From the NCBI RefSeq assembly GCF_001540865.1, contig NC_033622.1, positions 13,894,797-13,958,796 on the forward strand: a stretch of DNA of 64,000 nucleotides. The letters are read 5' to 3'. Below the pieces are notes generated by a model that worked only from the letters and a program-made list of their open reading frames with translations, was not told where the DNA came from and searched no databases. Both the position numbers and the translations under genes were made by a program. This DNA comes from Ananas comosus (taxonomy: Eukaryota; Streptophyta; Magnoliopsida; Poales; Bromeliaceae). Shown in pieces: positions 36,403 to 46,513 of this stretch (within the stretch, counting starts at the first letter, position 1; each line of letters begins with the position of its first letter).

Positions 36403-39319
36403 CCTCTAACATTCTTCCATCCCGATTTTTCTCACTAAAGGAATCACAGGAAACTAAATCCGTTTAAAATTCATAAGGCGTGTTAATGGTTCACTGGCTG
36501 ATCTCATTATCTTTCACCTAGCATTTGTCGAACTAGGCTCGAAGGTTGTTTTTTATTTTATTTTCTATCCTTTGGAGACCACAAGAATTTATATTTTATA
36601 TTTTCTACCTTTTTATGTATTCCATGAATTTCATTTTAATTACCTTTCTTCTCCTTTGCAGTTGTAGTTTCACATATTTTGGCCAAAGATATAGCAATTA
36701 AGCTGTAAGTTAGCTGTGTTCTAAATGGTCTCAACCATGCAGGAAGGAGTTATAGGGTACCGATATAATGGACTTGTAAGTTACACTATTTATCAACATG
36801 TGAAGTTCTCTCTAATTAATGTTCTCTCTAATTAATGACTAATTCCAGTGTTTTGTTTCATTCTTGTGAATAGTTGAAAGGACTTTTTCTTCTGAACAGG
36901 TAAATGTATGTTTCCTATATTTATAGCTCCTTTATTTACAGCCTACAAGATCTTATTGTCAGGGTAGGATAAAATATGTCTTGGCATATACAGCGTATTA
37001 GAAATACTTGGACCTCTATCTTTATAAACAATTTCTCATGGCCTACAACTCAGAAATTTGATTAGGCGATGCCTAGAATTCAGGTTATTCCGCTTCTCCT
37101 AATTCTTCTGGTCAAATTGTTTGTGACCTTTTTCCTCAAAAGCACTAGGATCTCCTACCCTCGTTTTAAGAAAATGCAATGCATAATGTATATATTCAGT
37201 ATAATATGTTACACCTGATATGCAAACTGATCACCTCATTGCAGGATTAAGGAGCATAATGTTATAATACTTGCTTTCATTTCCTTTCTTTCTTCATGAG
37301 CCAAAGAGTTTTCTGTTTGTGCGTTTAACAGTATTTCTAATCATTCACTGCACTGTTTCATTAGAAACTTTAGAATAGAAGTTTGAGATGGGCAGATCTG
37401 CATGTGTAAGCAGGTGCGTATATTTAATGGGCGTTTTAACCCTCTTTGCAAGGAGTTAACATGAAGACACTATGGTCTATCAGCTGATTTTACTAGATAG
37501 TCTAATAACAATCTGTCTTGGTTTCTATGCTTAATACTTATCGTCCATATATCTTATTTGCAGTTAATCTAAAGTCATCTTGTGCAAGCGATTTACTTAC
37601 TCAGTTTTTATTTTAGAGATGTTAACGCAACTTCTGCTAACTTGCGATCTACTAGAGTATCGATTACTAAATTTGTTAACGCACTTTTGAACTCTGTTTC
37701 ATCATGATGCAGTTTCCTGGTACAATCTCCAATTTCTGTCACTTGCATATTTGATATTTCTTTTGTGAGAAGCTCGTCTTAAAACATGTTTTACTGTGCC
37801 ATTTTCTGTACATGTTGGTAGAATGATAGGGCATTTAAATGTTGGTCACTAGTCGAACAATACCCTCAATGGATAGAAATTGCAACTGCTATTACTACTA
37901 TTGGAAATCTATATGAATTGTATGTAAAATTTCTATCTTAACATACTGGCATAGCCATGCACAGCAAGGACAAATACGCTTTTGGGGATCATTACATTCT
38001 TTGATTGTTAGAATAAGAAGATGATAACTTGCTAGGGAGAAAGTAACTAACCATAAATAAACCCTATATTAGCAGCTGATTAGTGCTGTTTAATCCATAT
38101 TTGTATTTAAACTTCTTCTTCCTTCTATATTTGCAGCTGAGAACTTGCGAAAAGTTGATCAGTGTGTATCAAGTCAGTGTGTAAGATTCGAACAAATACA
38201 AAATTCCTGTCGGGTATGCGCTTTTCCTTTTTTGAAAGGTTGGGGGGGTTCCTCCAACACTATATTGGTTGAGTATTACACTAATGGATATACTTTTCTT
38301 GTCTCTTTTGGGCAAGCCCTGATAGTTGCATGGTGGCTGGACGAAGCGCCAAAACCTACAACCAAGTCGCAAGTGCTAGTCATTTTTCCAGTTTAAAAGG
38401 CATTATGGGACAATTAAATGAGATATAATGCTTCATCTAAAGACTGCTCTCTGTTTAATTGTTATTTGCGATTTCTTTCACTTTTGATTGTTGTTGCGAT
38501 CAGATTTTCATAACTGGGTCTTATTACTAAGGAGATTATTTTCGCAAGCAGATTTCCTGAGTCTTAGGTTCCCAGAATGTTGGTGGTTCGGTGTTCATCT
38601 TCTGTTGGCCACAACAAGGTACCAGTGTGCACCAATCATTTAGTCGTTTATTTAAGCTTATCTAACCATATACCAAGAGAGGATAATATGTGATTCTGAT
38701 CCATGTTTAACAATGAGGTATTTTTGACTCAGATGTTCATCTGAGAGACGTTAATCAATCGGCTAATATATAAACTTTTTACTTTTTTTCTCAAAGCATA
38801 ATTAAAAACGAATCTTCTTGTCCAGTTTAAATGAAGTTTGAGCCTGTTTTTACTAATTTATGAACCTTGTGCACTGCAAGTCTTTAAAAAACTTTTTTTT
38901 GAAAGGTTTGATTAACTGTTTTATCTGAGAACGGCGTAATCCAAAACAAATCTTCTTTCTAGCTGAAATGGAATTCAAACCTTTCTAGCTGAAATGGAAT
39001 TCAAACCTGCTTTTGCAAGCATACAAAGAAAGAACTTTTGCATTTAAGGAGAAAGTTGAACTTGTTCATCTAAAAATTTTATCTCTGGTATGATTCCTTA
39101 ACTGTATATATATATATTCCTGAACCTGTATTATACCACTGAGCTTGTACTATATTACTAGCTTAAAAAAAAAAAAAATAGAGCTTCATATGTTGCAGTT
39201 GTTATCTATTTAATTAATTGGTCATTTATTGAAACAGGATGACTCGGCCGATTGCGCTAGAACATAACGGAAGGCTTTTAGATTTTGTCATAAAGCTAGC
39301 TCTCAAACTCATAAAGTAA
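36403..39319 (+). repeat. Module 2, fourth copy
   Basis: Full-length copy like 29366-32167. It contains an exon-like block after the acceptor at 38136 reading ENLRKVDQCVSSQCVRFEQI. It ends in the open terminal block at 39239-39319 (MTRPIALEHNGRLLDFVIKL). Confidence 0.75.
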
Positions 39320-39633
39320 CTTAGGGGTGTGAAACAGCTAAACAGAGTAACCGGATCTAAGGTCTAGGTCCGGTTTAGATTTTCTTTATCATTTTGAGAA
39401 AAAAAAGCGGTTTGGTTTGGGTCAATATGGTAGGAACCGCATAATTTTGATTCAGGTTTTGGTTCTGATCATGAGAATCGGCTTAAACCAGACCAACCGG
39501 TTAGTGTTTCATATATTTTAAACTGAACGGTTTGTTCTACTTAATTAGCCCATTACACGTAACGTTGGAAAGCTAACCTGCGCATTATTAAGTGATGAAG
39601 CGCAGGATAAGCATGAAGGCAACGGACGAGGGC

Positions 39634-39640
39634 TATATAA
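39634..39640 (+). promoter_or_regulatory. TATA box, promoter type 2, copy 2
   Basis: TATATAA in the same GGGCTATATAATGG context as 32483. The leader block downstream is duplicated here (see 39660-39905). Confidence 0.6.
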
Positions 39641-39659
39641 TGGTTTCGCGGCCCTTCCG

Positions 39660-39905
39660 CACGCAATTCCAATACAAATCGGGAACAGTCGCTCTTCTTC
39701 CTCTCTCCTCCTCCTTGATCCCGCCTCGTCGACGACTCCGAAACCTACGAAGCCGAAGCGCGAACGACTCCGAAACCTACGAAGCCGAAGCGCTATTCCA
39801 ATACAAATCGGGAACAGTCGCTCTTCTTCCGCTCTCCTCCTTCTTGCTCCCGCCTCGTCGACGACTCCGAAAACTACGAAGCCGAAGCGCGAACGAAACC
39901 CTAAG
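39660..39905 (+). repeat. Tandem duplication of the leader block
   Basis: The sequence ATTCCAATACAAATCGGGAA through the CGAAGCCGAAGCGCGAAC words occurs twice with a spacing of about 130 bp. Copies at 32.5 and 58.0 kb have it once. This is an extra, local duplication in this unit only. Confidence 0.85.
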
Positions 39906-40120
39906 GTACTAGCTCGATTTCTCTTAATCTTCGAAAGGAGCCTATCTCTTTTCCGTCCTAAAAATTTGATCTCTCTTTTTCTCCCTCCAGTGTGATGAAG
40001 GATCGGATCCCTCTTCCACTCCCTCCATCGAATCCTCAATTTGAGCGGACATTGATCTCGATCTCGATCTCGAACTCTCTTGTCGATTTGAGATCGAAGG
40101 ATCCCTGATCAATTAAAGTC

Positions 40121-40799
40121 TATGTACGTGATCTAAAGGAAGCGAGATGATTCTTTGAGGTGAACTATATCGTTCAATACTTGATCTTGATTCTGCTGCG
40201 TTTGATTTTGTTGCTGCTTTTGTTCATGATTCATGAACTTGCTGTTTGAAGGAAAAGATTGAGGAATTTGCGGAGTTTTGCACCTGGAGAAGAATGAATC
40301 TGATTTGTTTTTTTTAAATTTCGAAATAACTTTCTATATTGCGCCTAAGTACGTTTTGATCTAAAGAAAGCGAGATGATTCTTTGAGGTGAACAATATCG
40401 TTCAATGCTTGATCTTGATTCTGCTGCGTTTGATTTTGTTGCTGCTTTTATTCATGATTCATGAACCTGCTGTTTGAAGGAAAAGATTGAGGAATTTGCG
40501 GAGTTTTGCACCTGGAGAAGAAAGAATCTGATTTTTTATAAAAAATTTCGAAAAAACTTTCTATATTGCGCCTAAGTACGTTTTGATCTAAAGAAAGTGA
40601 GATGATTCTTTGAGGTGAACTATATCGTTCAATGCTTGATCTTGATTCTGTTGCGTTTGATTTTGTTGCTGCTTTTATTCATGATTCATGAACTTGCTGT
40701 TTGAAGGAAAAGATTGAGGAATTTGCGGAGTTTTGCACCTGGTGAAGAAGGAATCTGATTTTTTTTTTTTAATTTCGAAATAACTTTCTATATTGCGCC
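40121..40799 (+). repeat. Three tandem copies of the 227-bp repeat
   Basis: Copies at 40121-40345, 40346-40572 and 40573-40799, each starting TATGTACG or TAAGTACG and ending CTATATTGCGCC. Each contains the exon-like words GATTGAGGAATTTGCGGAG. All three share a missing T after GGAG that shifts the frame otherwise reading EKIEEFAEFLH in copies at 32.97, 46.6 and 58.5 kb. Confidence 0.9.
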
Positions 40800-40851
40800 T
40801 AAGTTTACTTTCTAGTACTATTTCACAGTTCCAGCTGAATTTACTTGCAGG

Positions 40852-40930
40852 TAGCTGATTGATAAACGAACGAGAAGAAGAAAAGGGTTTAGCTGGTAAA
40901 TCTGATGCTTCAACTGAAGTACTAGAAATA
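40852..40930 (+). pseudogene. Exon-like block of module 4
   Basis: After an acceptor TTGCAG, a frame reads INEREEEKGLAGKSDASTEV, LEI. Related blocks at 46760-46835 and 58630-58690 are shifted or shortened. Not recognised. Confidence 0.4.
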
Positions 40931-41934
40931 GGCTACTCTTTTCATCTGATGTGCTATCGTGTTTGTGAATTTCAGAAAAGCCAATCAAAAAGTTTCTAGT
41001 TTCAAATAGTTTAGACAGAGCTCTCTAGTCCAAAATATATATGAATTTTGTGCATGGTTCTATCTTAATAGGCACGCAGGACAAGGGGTTTATGTATTGT
41101 CTCCTTAGTGACTAACAATTGGAAATTTGTTAAAGGATCTACCTATATAGGCTATCTAACCTCATCATGAGTCTGAGGAAAAACATCTTGCTTCTACTAT
41201 TTGATTGGCTTTGTTGTGTTTAATTACTCTGAAGATTATCTGATTTATGTGCTGCTTATGTTGGTGCTAGCGTGGTGATAGTGTTATTATAGGGAAATAA
41301 AGTATATTCTTATTACAGGGAAATAAAGTATATTCTTCTTCCAGGCATGCAAACTATTGAACTTATGATGCTTCATGAGTCTATTGGAACACTGCTTCTC
41401 AACATTAGATTTTAATAGAATACATAAACTTTAATTCAAAAAAAAAAAAAGGAATCAGAATCCATAACTTACAGGAGGCATGTGGATTCTACTTTTTCTT
41501 TGCATTTGAAGTTATTGGATCAAAATTGCCAAATGTTACTAAATTGTCTGAATATTATTGAAATTTCTCATTCTGCTGTTCGCTTTTGAACTCTCCAGGC
41601 ATCCAAATATGGGACTCAAACTTCAATCGGCTGGTTAGCTGTTTAATTTAGATTTGTATTTCACTCAAGATCTGAATATCCTGTTGGATCTCATGCAAAA
41701 CTGTTGGATTTTCTTTTTTTGTCTTATGAACCATTTTGATGGATTCTTTTCGCTTTTCTGTTTTTCTTTTCTTACTTTAGTTTACAGCTGGGAACTCTGC
41801 AAAAAGTTGATGGGTCTCAATATGGTGTGATATATTCGTTTAAATATGAATTTCTTGTTTGGTTTCATAAAGAATATTTTATTGTTGCAATGATGGGTCT
41901 TCTTTTGGTTGCACCATTACATTGAAAATGTAAT

Positions 41935-41998
41935 CGAATGAAGTGGTAGCATGCTACCATTTTCTCAAAAAGGAAAAAGAAAAAGAAAAATAAAAAGT
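41935..41998 (+). mobile_element. Short retroposed tail, older copy of the 59773 insertion
   Basis: AATGAAGTGGTAGCATGCTACC then ATTTTCTC and an A-rich tract, at the position equivalent to 59773-59832. The duplicated flanks are eroded here (GTACTTGGAAAATG on the right). The hairpin TGGTAGCATGCTACCA is perfect. Confidence 0.6.
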
Positions 41999-42324
41999 AC
42001 TTGGAAAATGTTGAGTGTCAAAACCCTGCAGCTAGATAGCAAGAACTGGTCCTATTGCCAATTTTTACATTATGTGAGAGGCGTAGCGAACAATGTGATG
42101 GGAATGGAGTCAGCAATGTCTAATACATAACAGGGCAAGGTACTTGAAGATACAATTAGATTTTCTTTTTCTTTGCTTTCGCTAGAACAAATTATGTTGA
42201 TAGATTTTCCATGTATTCTTCTTGCATATCATTGCTTCTGCCTTATCTTATGTTTTTTCTGGTAAGATGGGATACATTTCTGTCGTTCAAGCTTTTATTA
42301 GGTGATAATGTAGTTCTTTCGTAG

Positions 42325-42417
42325 GCAAGCAACTCAAACAATCAGTAGAGCAAGCCGTATGAATCTTAAACGTGATGGGCATAATAATGTAACAGAAATA
42401 AATGCTCTCGAAACTAG
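42325..42417 (+). pseudogene. Exon-like block conserved in three units
   Basis: Flanked by TTCGTAG and GTAGCA. The frame reads QATQTISRASRMNLKRDGHN, NVTEINALET. It is open in copies at 48363-48450 (STHTISRASHMKLKRDEHNN) and 60170-60257 (STHTISRASHMNLKRDEHNN). Substitutions among the three copies keep the frame. Not recognised. Confidence 0.5.
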
Positions 42418-42962
42418 GTAGCATTCATCTGAATTTCATCATTTTGTCTTTTATTTAGTTTATTGCTCCAATTTAGATATTGAAAATACTGTTTTAGTTG
42501 AAACTTGTTAAAATAGACTCTGCACAAGAGAAGTTTGTTTTGTTTATCTCTTTGTTAAATAGGCCCCTAGATTCTGTACAATATCTAAATCTTTTAAACT
42601 ACATTCTCTCTTCTTTTTTCTTTCAAAACTTTGTACTTGGATACTGCTTGGTATTATTTTTGTTGGATTGATATCCATGCGGCTGTTTCGAATATATCAT
42701 GGTCTAGTCATAGAGATCCAAGCCAAATTTTTACTTGACTCCTTATTTAATTTGATTTTGTTGAGTTAAAGAAATTAATGACTCAAACAATCTGAATTAT
42801 ATAATTGTCACAAAAGGCGACTAAGCTTCATGTGTTTGAGAATGTCGGCGCTCATCTTCAATTGGTTGCAACAACCTATTATGTAGAAATATGCTTTACT
42901 TCTTTCTCTCTTGCTCTGGTTCTTTATTCGTCCATATAAGCTGATCTATACTTGCTTCTCAG

Positions 42963-43053
42963 CCTGCCTGCAATCCTTCCTGGCCGGTGAAACTGTTGGA
43001 CGAACAGGACTCATCTTTCATGCGGGCTCTCTTTCATTGGGAAAGCAATCTAC
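42963..43053 (+). pseudogene. Exon-like block unique to the 40-46 kb unit
   Basis: Clean acceptor CTTCTCAG and donor TAC/GTAAGT. One of two open frames reads PSWPVKLLDEQDSSFMRALF, HWESNL, with protein-like composition. It is missing from the units at 48.9 and 60.7 kb. Joining to the block at 42325-42417 in that block's open frame gives a stop, so the two may not be neighbours in the original gene. Confidence 0.4.
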
Positions 43054-43139
43054 GTAAGTCTTCTCACTTGGAAAACAGCTCATGATCATTTGATGAAAAT
43101 AGACAGGTTCATAAAAATAAGTAGGAAGGCTATTCAGTG

Positions 43140-43372
43140 AGTTTAGATGGAAGCAAGCAAATAGCTGCCAAGGGAATAAAGAACCAGAGCAAGAGAGTCA
43201 AGATATCTGATAGCAGTAGAGAAGAACGTTGCTCTGATTTAACAATGAGGTATGTTTTGAGTAAGATATTTTATTCTCATCTGTAGAGCTTTCAATAAAA
43301 ACTGTTTTTTTTTGCAGGCATAATTCAAAGCAAATCTCCTTGTCCGGAGACAGGAGAGCTTGGTTTTGCTAA
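43140..43372 (+). pseudogene. Two exon-like blocks joined by a short intron
   Basis: Block 1 (about 43140-43249) reads GSKQIAAKGIKNQSKRVKIS and EERCSDLTM, and ends AATGAG/GTATG. Block 2 (43318-43372), after TTTGCAG, continues in frame as RHNSKQISLSGDRRAWFC and a stop. The same junction keeps frame in the copies ending at 49008/starting at 49075 and ending at 60816/starting at 60883, strong sign that these were real exons. Confidence 0.55.
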
Positions 43373-43863
43373 TTTACAAACTTTGTGCACCATAATTACA
43401 TGCAAAGGGGTAGTCTAATTTGTTCATGTAAGGATTTTGCAAGATACAGACATCTCTAGTATGATTCCTGAACTCTAATATTTTTATCAGAAAAAAAACT
43501 AATTTTTATCTGTCCTCACATGTCTATTGTTGGAGTATCATGGAATTTTGTACCTAAATTGGGACAATTTCGTAAGTTTGTATGGGAATTGTCGAGTTTT
43601 TATTTGCATGGCATTATACATGGATGATCTTATAAATGATAATTACCTTCGTCTAATGCAAATTATAGCGTCTAATTTAATTAAATTGAAAAATCAATTA
43701 GAATGAGGATTCAAAGTGTTGCAAAATAGATACATGCATCTCGAACCTTTGCATTAAAAGATAGCTATGGAGAAAGGAGCACAGGGAGATAAATCTCCTT
43801 CTTGGACCTAATATTCATTCACAAAATTTGGGTACTGTAATATATGACCAGTCACATTTTCAG

Positions 43864-45531
43864 ATGACAACATGGCAATTGCAGCAGCAAGATCTTCCAT
43901 GCTGACCTCTTGCTTTCAGGTGTCACTAAGTTTTGATTTCATCTGCATAATGATAGATGCCTTTTTAATTGCTTGGAGGTTCCTTTCGACGATCAACTTT
44001 ATTGCCTCTTTCTTTCTTTTCTTTCCCTTATAGTTTTTGTTATTATGTGAAAGCATCAACCTACTACGAATACGACGTTAAAATAGTTTGATTAAAAATT
44101 TACATGGACCCTCTCAACTATAGGCCATTTTGAAATTGAACCCTCAATTATTTTTCTTTTGAATTTGGCTTCCTCGACTTTTGATTTTTTTGATTCATGC
44201 TATTTTCACTTGGAGAATTTGGGGCTGTCAAACAGCTTTAATTTTTAATGATTCTCCTCTTCTAATGTATGAAAATAATAAAAAAAAAAAATTAAAGTTT
44301 GAGGGAATATCAATCGGAAGAAAAACAGCTGAGGGGTCTATTTCAAAATAACCTATAGTTTGAGCGGGGATCCCTTTTAACTTTTTCCCAAAAGCTTTTC
44401 TGCTTTTAACAATCCATGTTTACTTCATCTTTTATTTCGGCACTCATACGGCTGAGCTTTGCTTTAAATATTTTGATATTTGAAACAACTTGGCTAATTG
44501 GTATCTCAGGCTTCCTACTTACTGCTAAATTTGCTTCAGTATCCAGCATCATATATTTTACTCGATGACGATGAAATAGTTTGTTGTAATATATGTTGGT
44601 TTTGTGATCCTCTATTACTTTAATGTAGTGCGTGTATAACACAAAAGTTGTCTGACTTAAACTTCTTCGCTTTCAGTCATTTCATGTTATTTCTTTCTTA
44701 ACTTGCAAGTGTGCATAAGAACTTACAGCTACTTGCTGGATACATGCCTGAATTTTGTGAGAAAATCATTCTAAGCTGTGTTGGGAATTTGACTAGGTTT
44801 ACAGAGGATTTTATCCGTCCCTATATTAGGAATGTGACTAGGTTTACGGAGTACTTTATCCCTACCTATGTGAATTTCAGATCTGGTGATTTTTTTTCTT
44901 TTTTTTTTTGTTTCTCTCTCTCAACTTTATTTAATAATTTGTTTTTTGTAGACTTTTGTATTTTTGACTGCCATGTAAGGTACCCCAGGGATGGTTCTTA
45001 AAGAGAGAGAGAGAAAAAAAAAAGGGGAAATTTCTTTGATTTGTTACATGATAGCAGCATCATCTGAGTGATTGGTAAGTATCTTCTATATGATAGGAGC
45101 AAATTTCTCTTGCAGGTGCTTTATCGGAAGTGCACTGCTTCAATAATGTCGGATATAACAAAGTATGCCTCTATAACATTTCCTTCGCATATATTCCCTT
45201 ACAAACCGAATTCATTAAATTAATTATCATGCTATGTAACTGCCACACATATTCTTGCTATATCAGCAAGGCAAATTTTTCAGTATCTGGGTTATAGTTG
45301 AAAAAGATGCTTGGATTGTACGAGCAAGTTATAGCCTTTTGTTTAGAAGCCCCCACATAAACTGTTAATGAGTATGTAGTTGGAGTTCAGTTTTGTAATG
45401 AATATTTAGCGACAAAGTATTTGTTTCTTGCTAACTTTTTTTTTTTTAAACCATACTCCAGGTTGAGACGAATTGTGGAGTCCAAGGGTAAATTTAAACT
45501 TGAGAGGATAATACCTTTGGAGCAGTCATAA
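43864..45531 (+). CDS. Intact three-exon 3' end of an unrecognised gene (partial)
   Basis: Exon-like blocks 43864-43919, 45116-45162 and 45462-45531 have AG acceptors and GT donors and join in one frame to a stop: DNMAIAAARSSMLTSCFQ, VLYRKCTASIMSDITK, LRRIVESKGKFKLERIIPLE, QS and TAA. The phases (two leading bases, 0, 2) agree. Basic and helical in character, it has no motif I recognise. The intron between the first two blocks carries a MITE (44106-44373). The second copy (about 53930-55530) has lost most of the first block and is shifted in the last. Upstream exons are unclear, so this may be the 3' part of a gene or the best-kept pseudogene. Confidence 0.45.
44106..44373. mobile_element. 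MITE-like element in an intron, copy 1
   Basis: The left end reads CTCTCAACTATAGGCCATTT, and the reverse complement of the right end reads CGCTCAAACTATAGGTTATTT; both continue TTGAAAT. These are imperfect inverted repeats of about 30 bp around an AT-rich core. The same element sits at the equivalent place at about 54125-54396, so it predates the module 5 duplication. Confidence 0.65.
44785..44875 (+). repeat. Short internal direct repeat
   Basis: The words TGACTAGGTTTAC followed by GGA(G)TATTTTATCC-like sequence occur twice 48 bp apart, and again as a pair near 54810-54880 in the second copy of module 5. Confidence 0.6.
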
Positions 45532-46271
45532 AACGGTTCAACAATTATTTACTCGTCAAAAATGACGAATAATTCCGAGTAGAGCCTCGACTACGACTAC
45601 CCAATATTTCTTGCTTTTGCAAATGAAGAGCACCACTCTACCTTGATGTTAGTGGCATAATGTAACTTTCTAAGTTGGTAATCATGCTTTTAAGTTAAAG
45701 CTTTGTAGAGAGAGTGAGAATTGATGCTTTTATAAAAACGAAGAATCTGACATTCATTAAATGAATAGAGGTACGCAATGCAAATCCATGACCTTGCGCC
45801 TCATTTCTTGTTTAATTTTCAAGTGAAATTCCTGTTTTTTTACTTGAAACAGGCATAATTCAAAACAAATCTTCTTGTCCAGTTTGAAATGAAATTTGAG
45901 CCTGTTTTTACTAATTTATGAAATTTGTGTACAACAAGTCTTTAAAAAACTTTTTTTTTTTTGAAAGGTTTCATTAGCTGTTTTATCTGAAAGCGGCATA
46001 ATCCAAAACAAATCTTCTTGTCCAGTTGAAATGGAATTCGAACCTGTTTTTGCAAGCATTCAAAGAAAGAACTTTTGCATTCAAGGAGAAAGTTGAACTT
46101 GTTCATGCAAAGATCTCTCGTATGATTCCTTAACTATGTATATTTTTCTTCTTAAACTGTATTATGTCACTAAGCTGTAATGTTATTAGCTTAAAAAAAC
46201 CAAAAAAAATAGAGCTTCACATGTTGCATTTATTATCTCTTTACATAATTGGTCATTTGATGATAACAGGT

Positions 46272-46349
46272 TGGACTCCGATTGCGCTAGAACATAACAG
46301 AAGGCTTTTAGATTTGGTTATAGAGCCAACTCTCAAACTCATGGAGTAA
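46272..46349 (+). pseudogene. Terminal exon-like block, copy 3
   Basis: After AACAG the frame reads WTPIALEHNRRLLDLVIEPT, LKLME and TAA. It is the third open copy of the block described at 32087. Confidence 0.5.
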
Positions 46350-46513
46350 GTTCGGGGTGTGAAACTGCTAAACAGAGTAACCAAATCGAACCAATGGTTG
46401 AGGTCTGGTTTACATTTTTGTTATCATTTTGAGAAAAAAAAAAAACTGGTTGGGTTTTGGGTCAATATGGTAGGATTAGGAACCGTGTTATTTTGATTCA
46501 GCTTTTGGTTCTG

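Noticed and set aside
44406..44642. 78-codon minus-strand frame in module 5
   Set aside because: The equivalent region at 54.43-54.66 kb is interrupted and the frame runs against the exon-like blocks.
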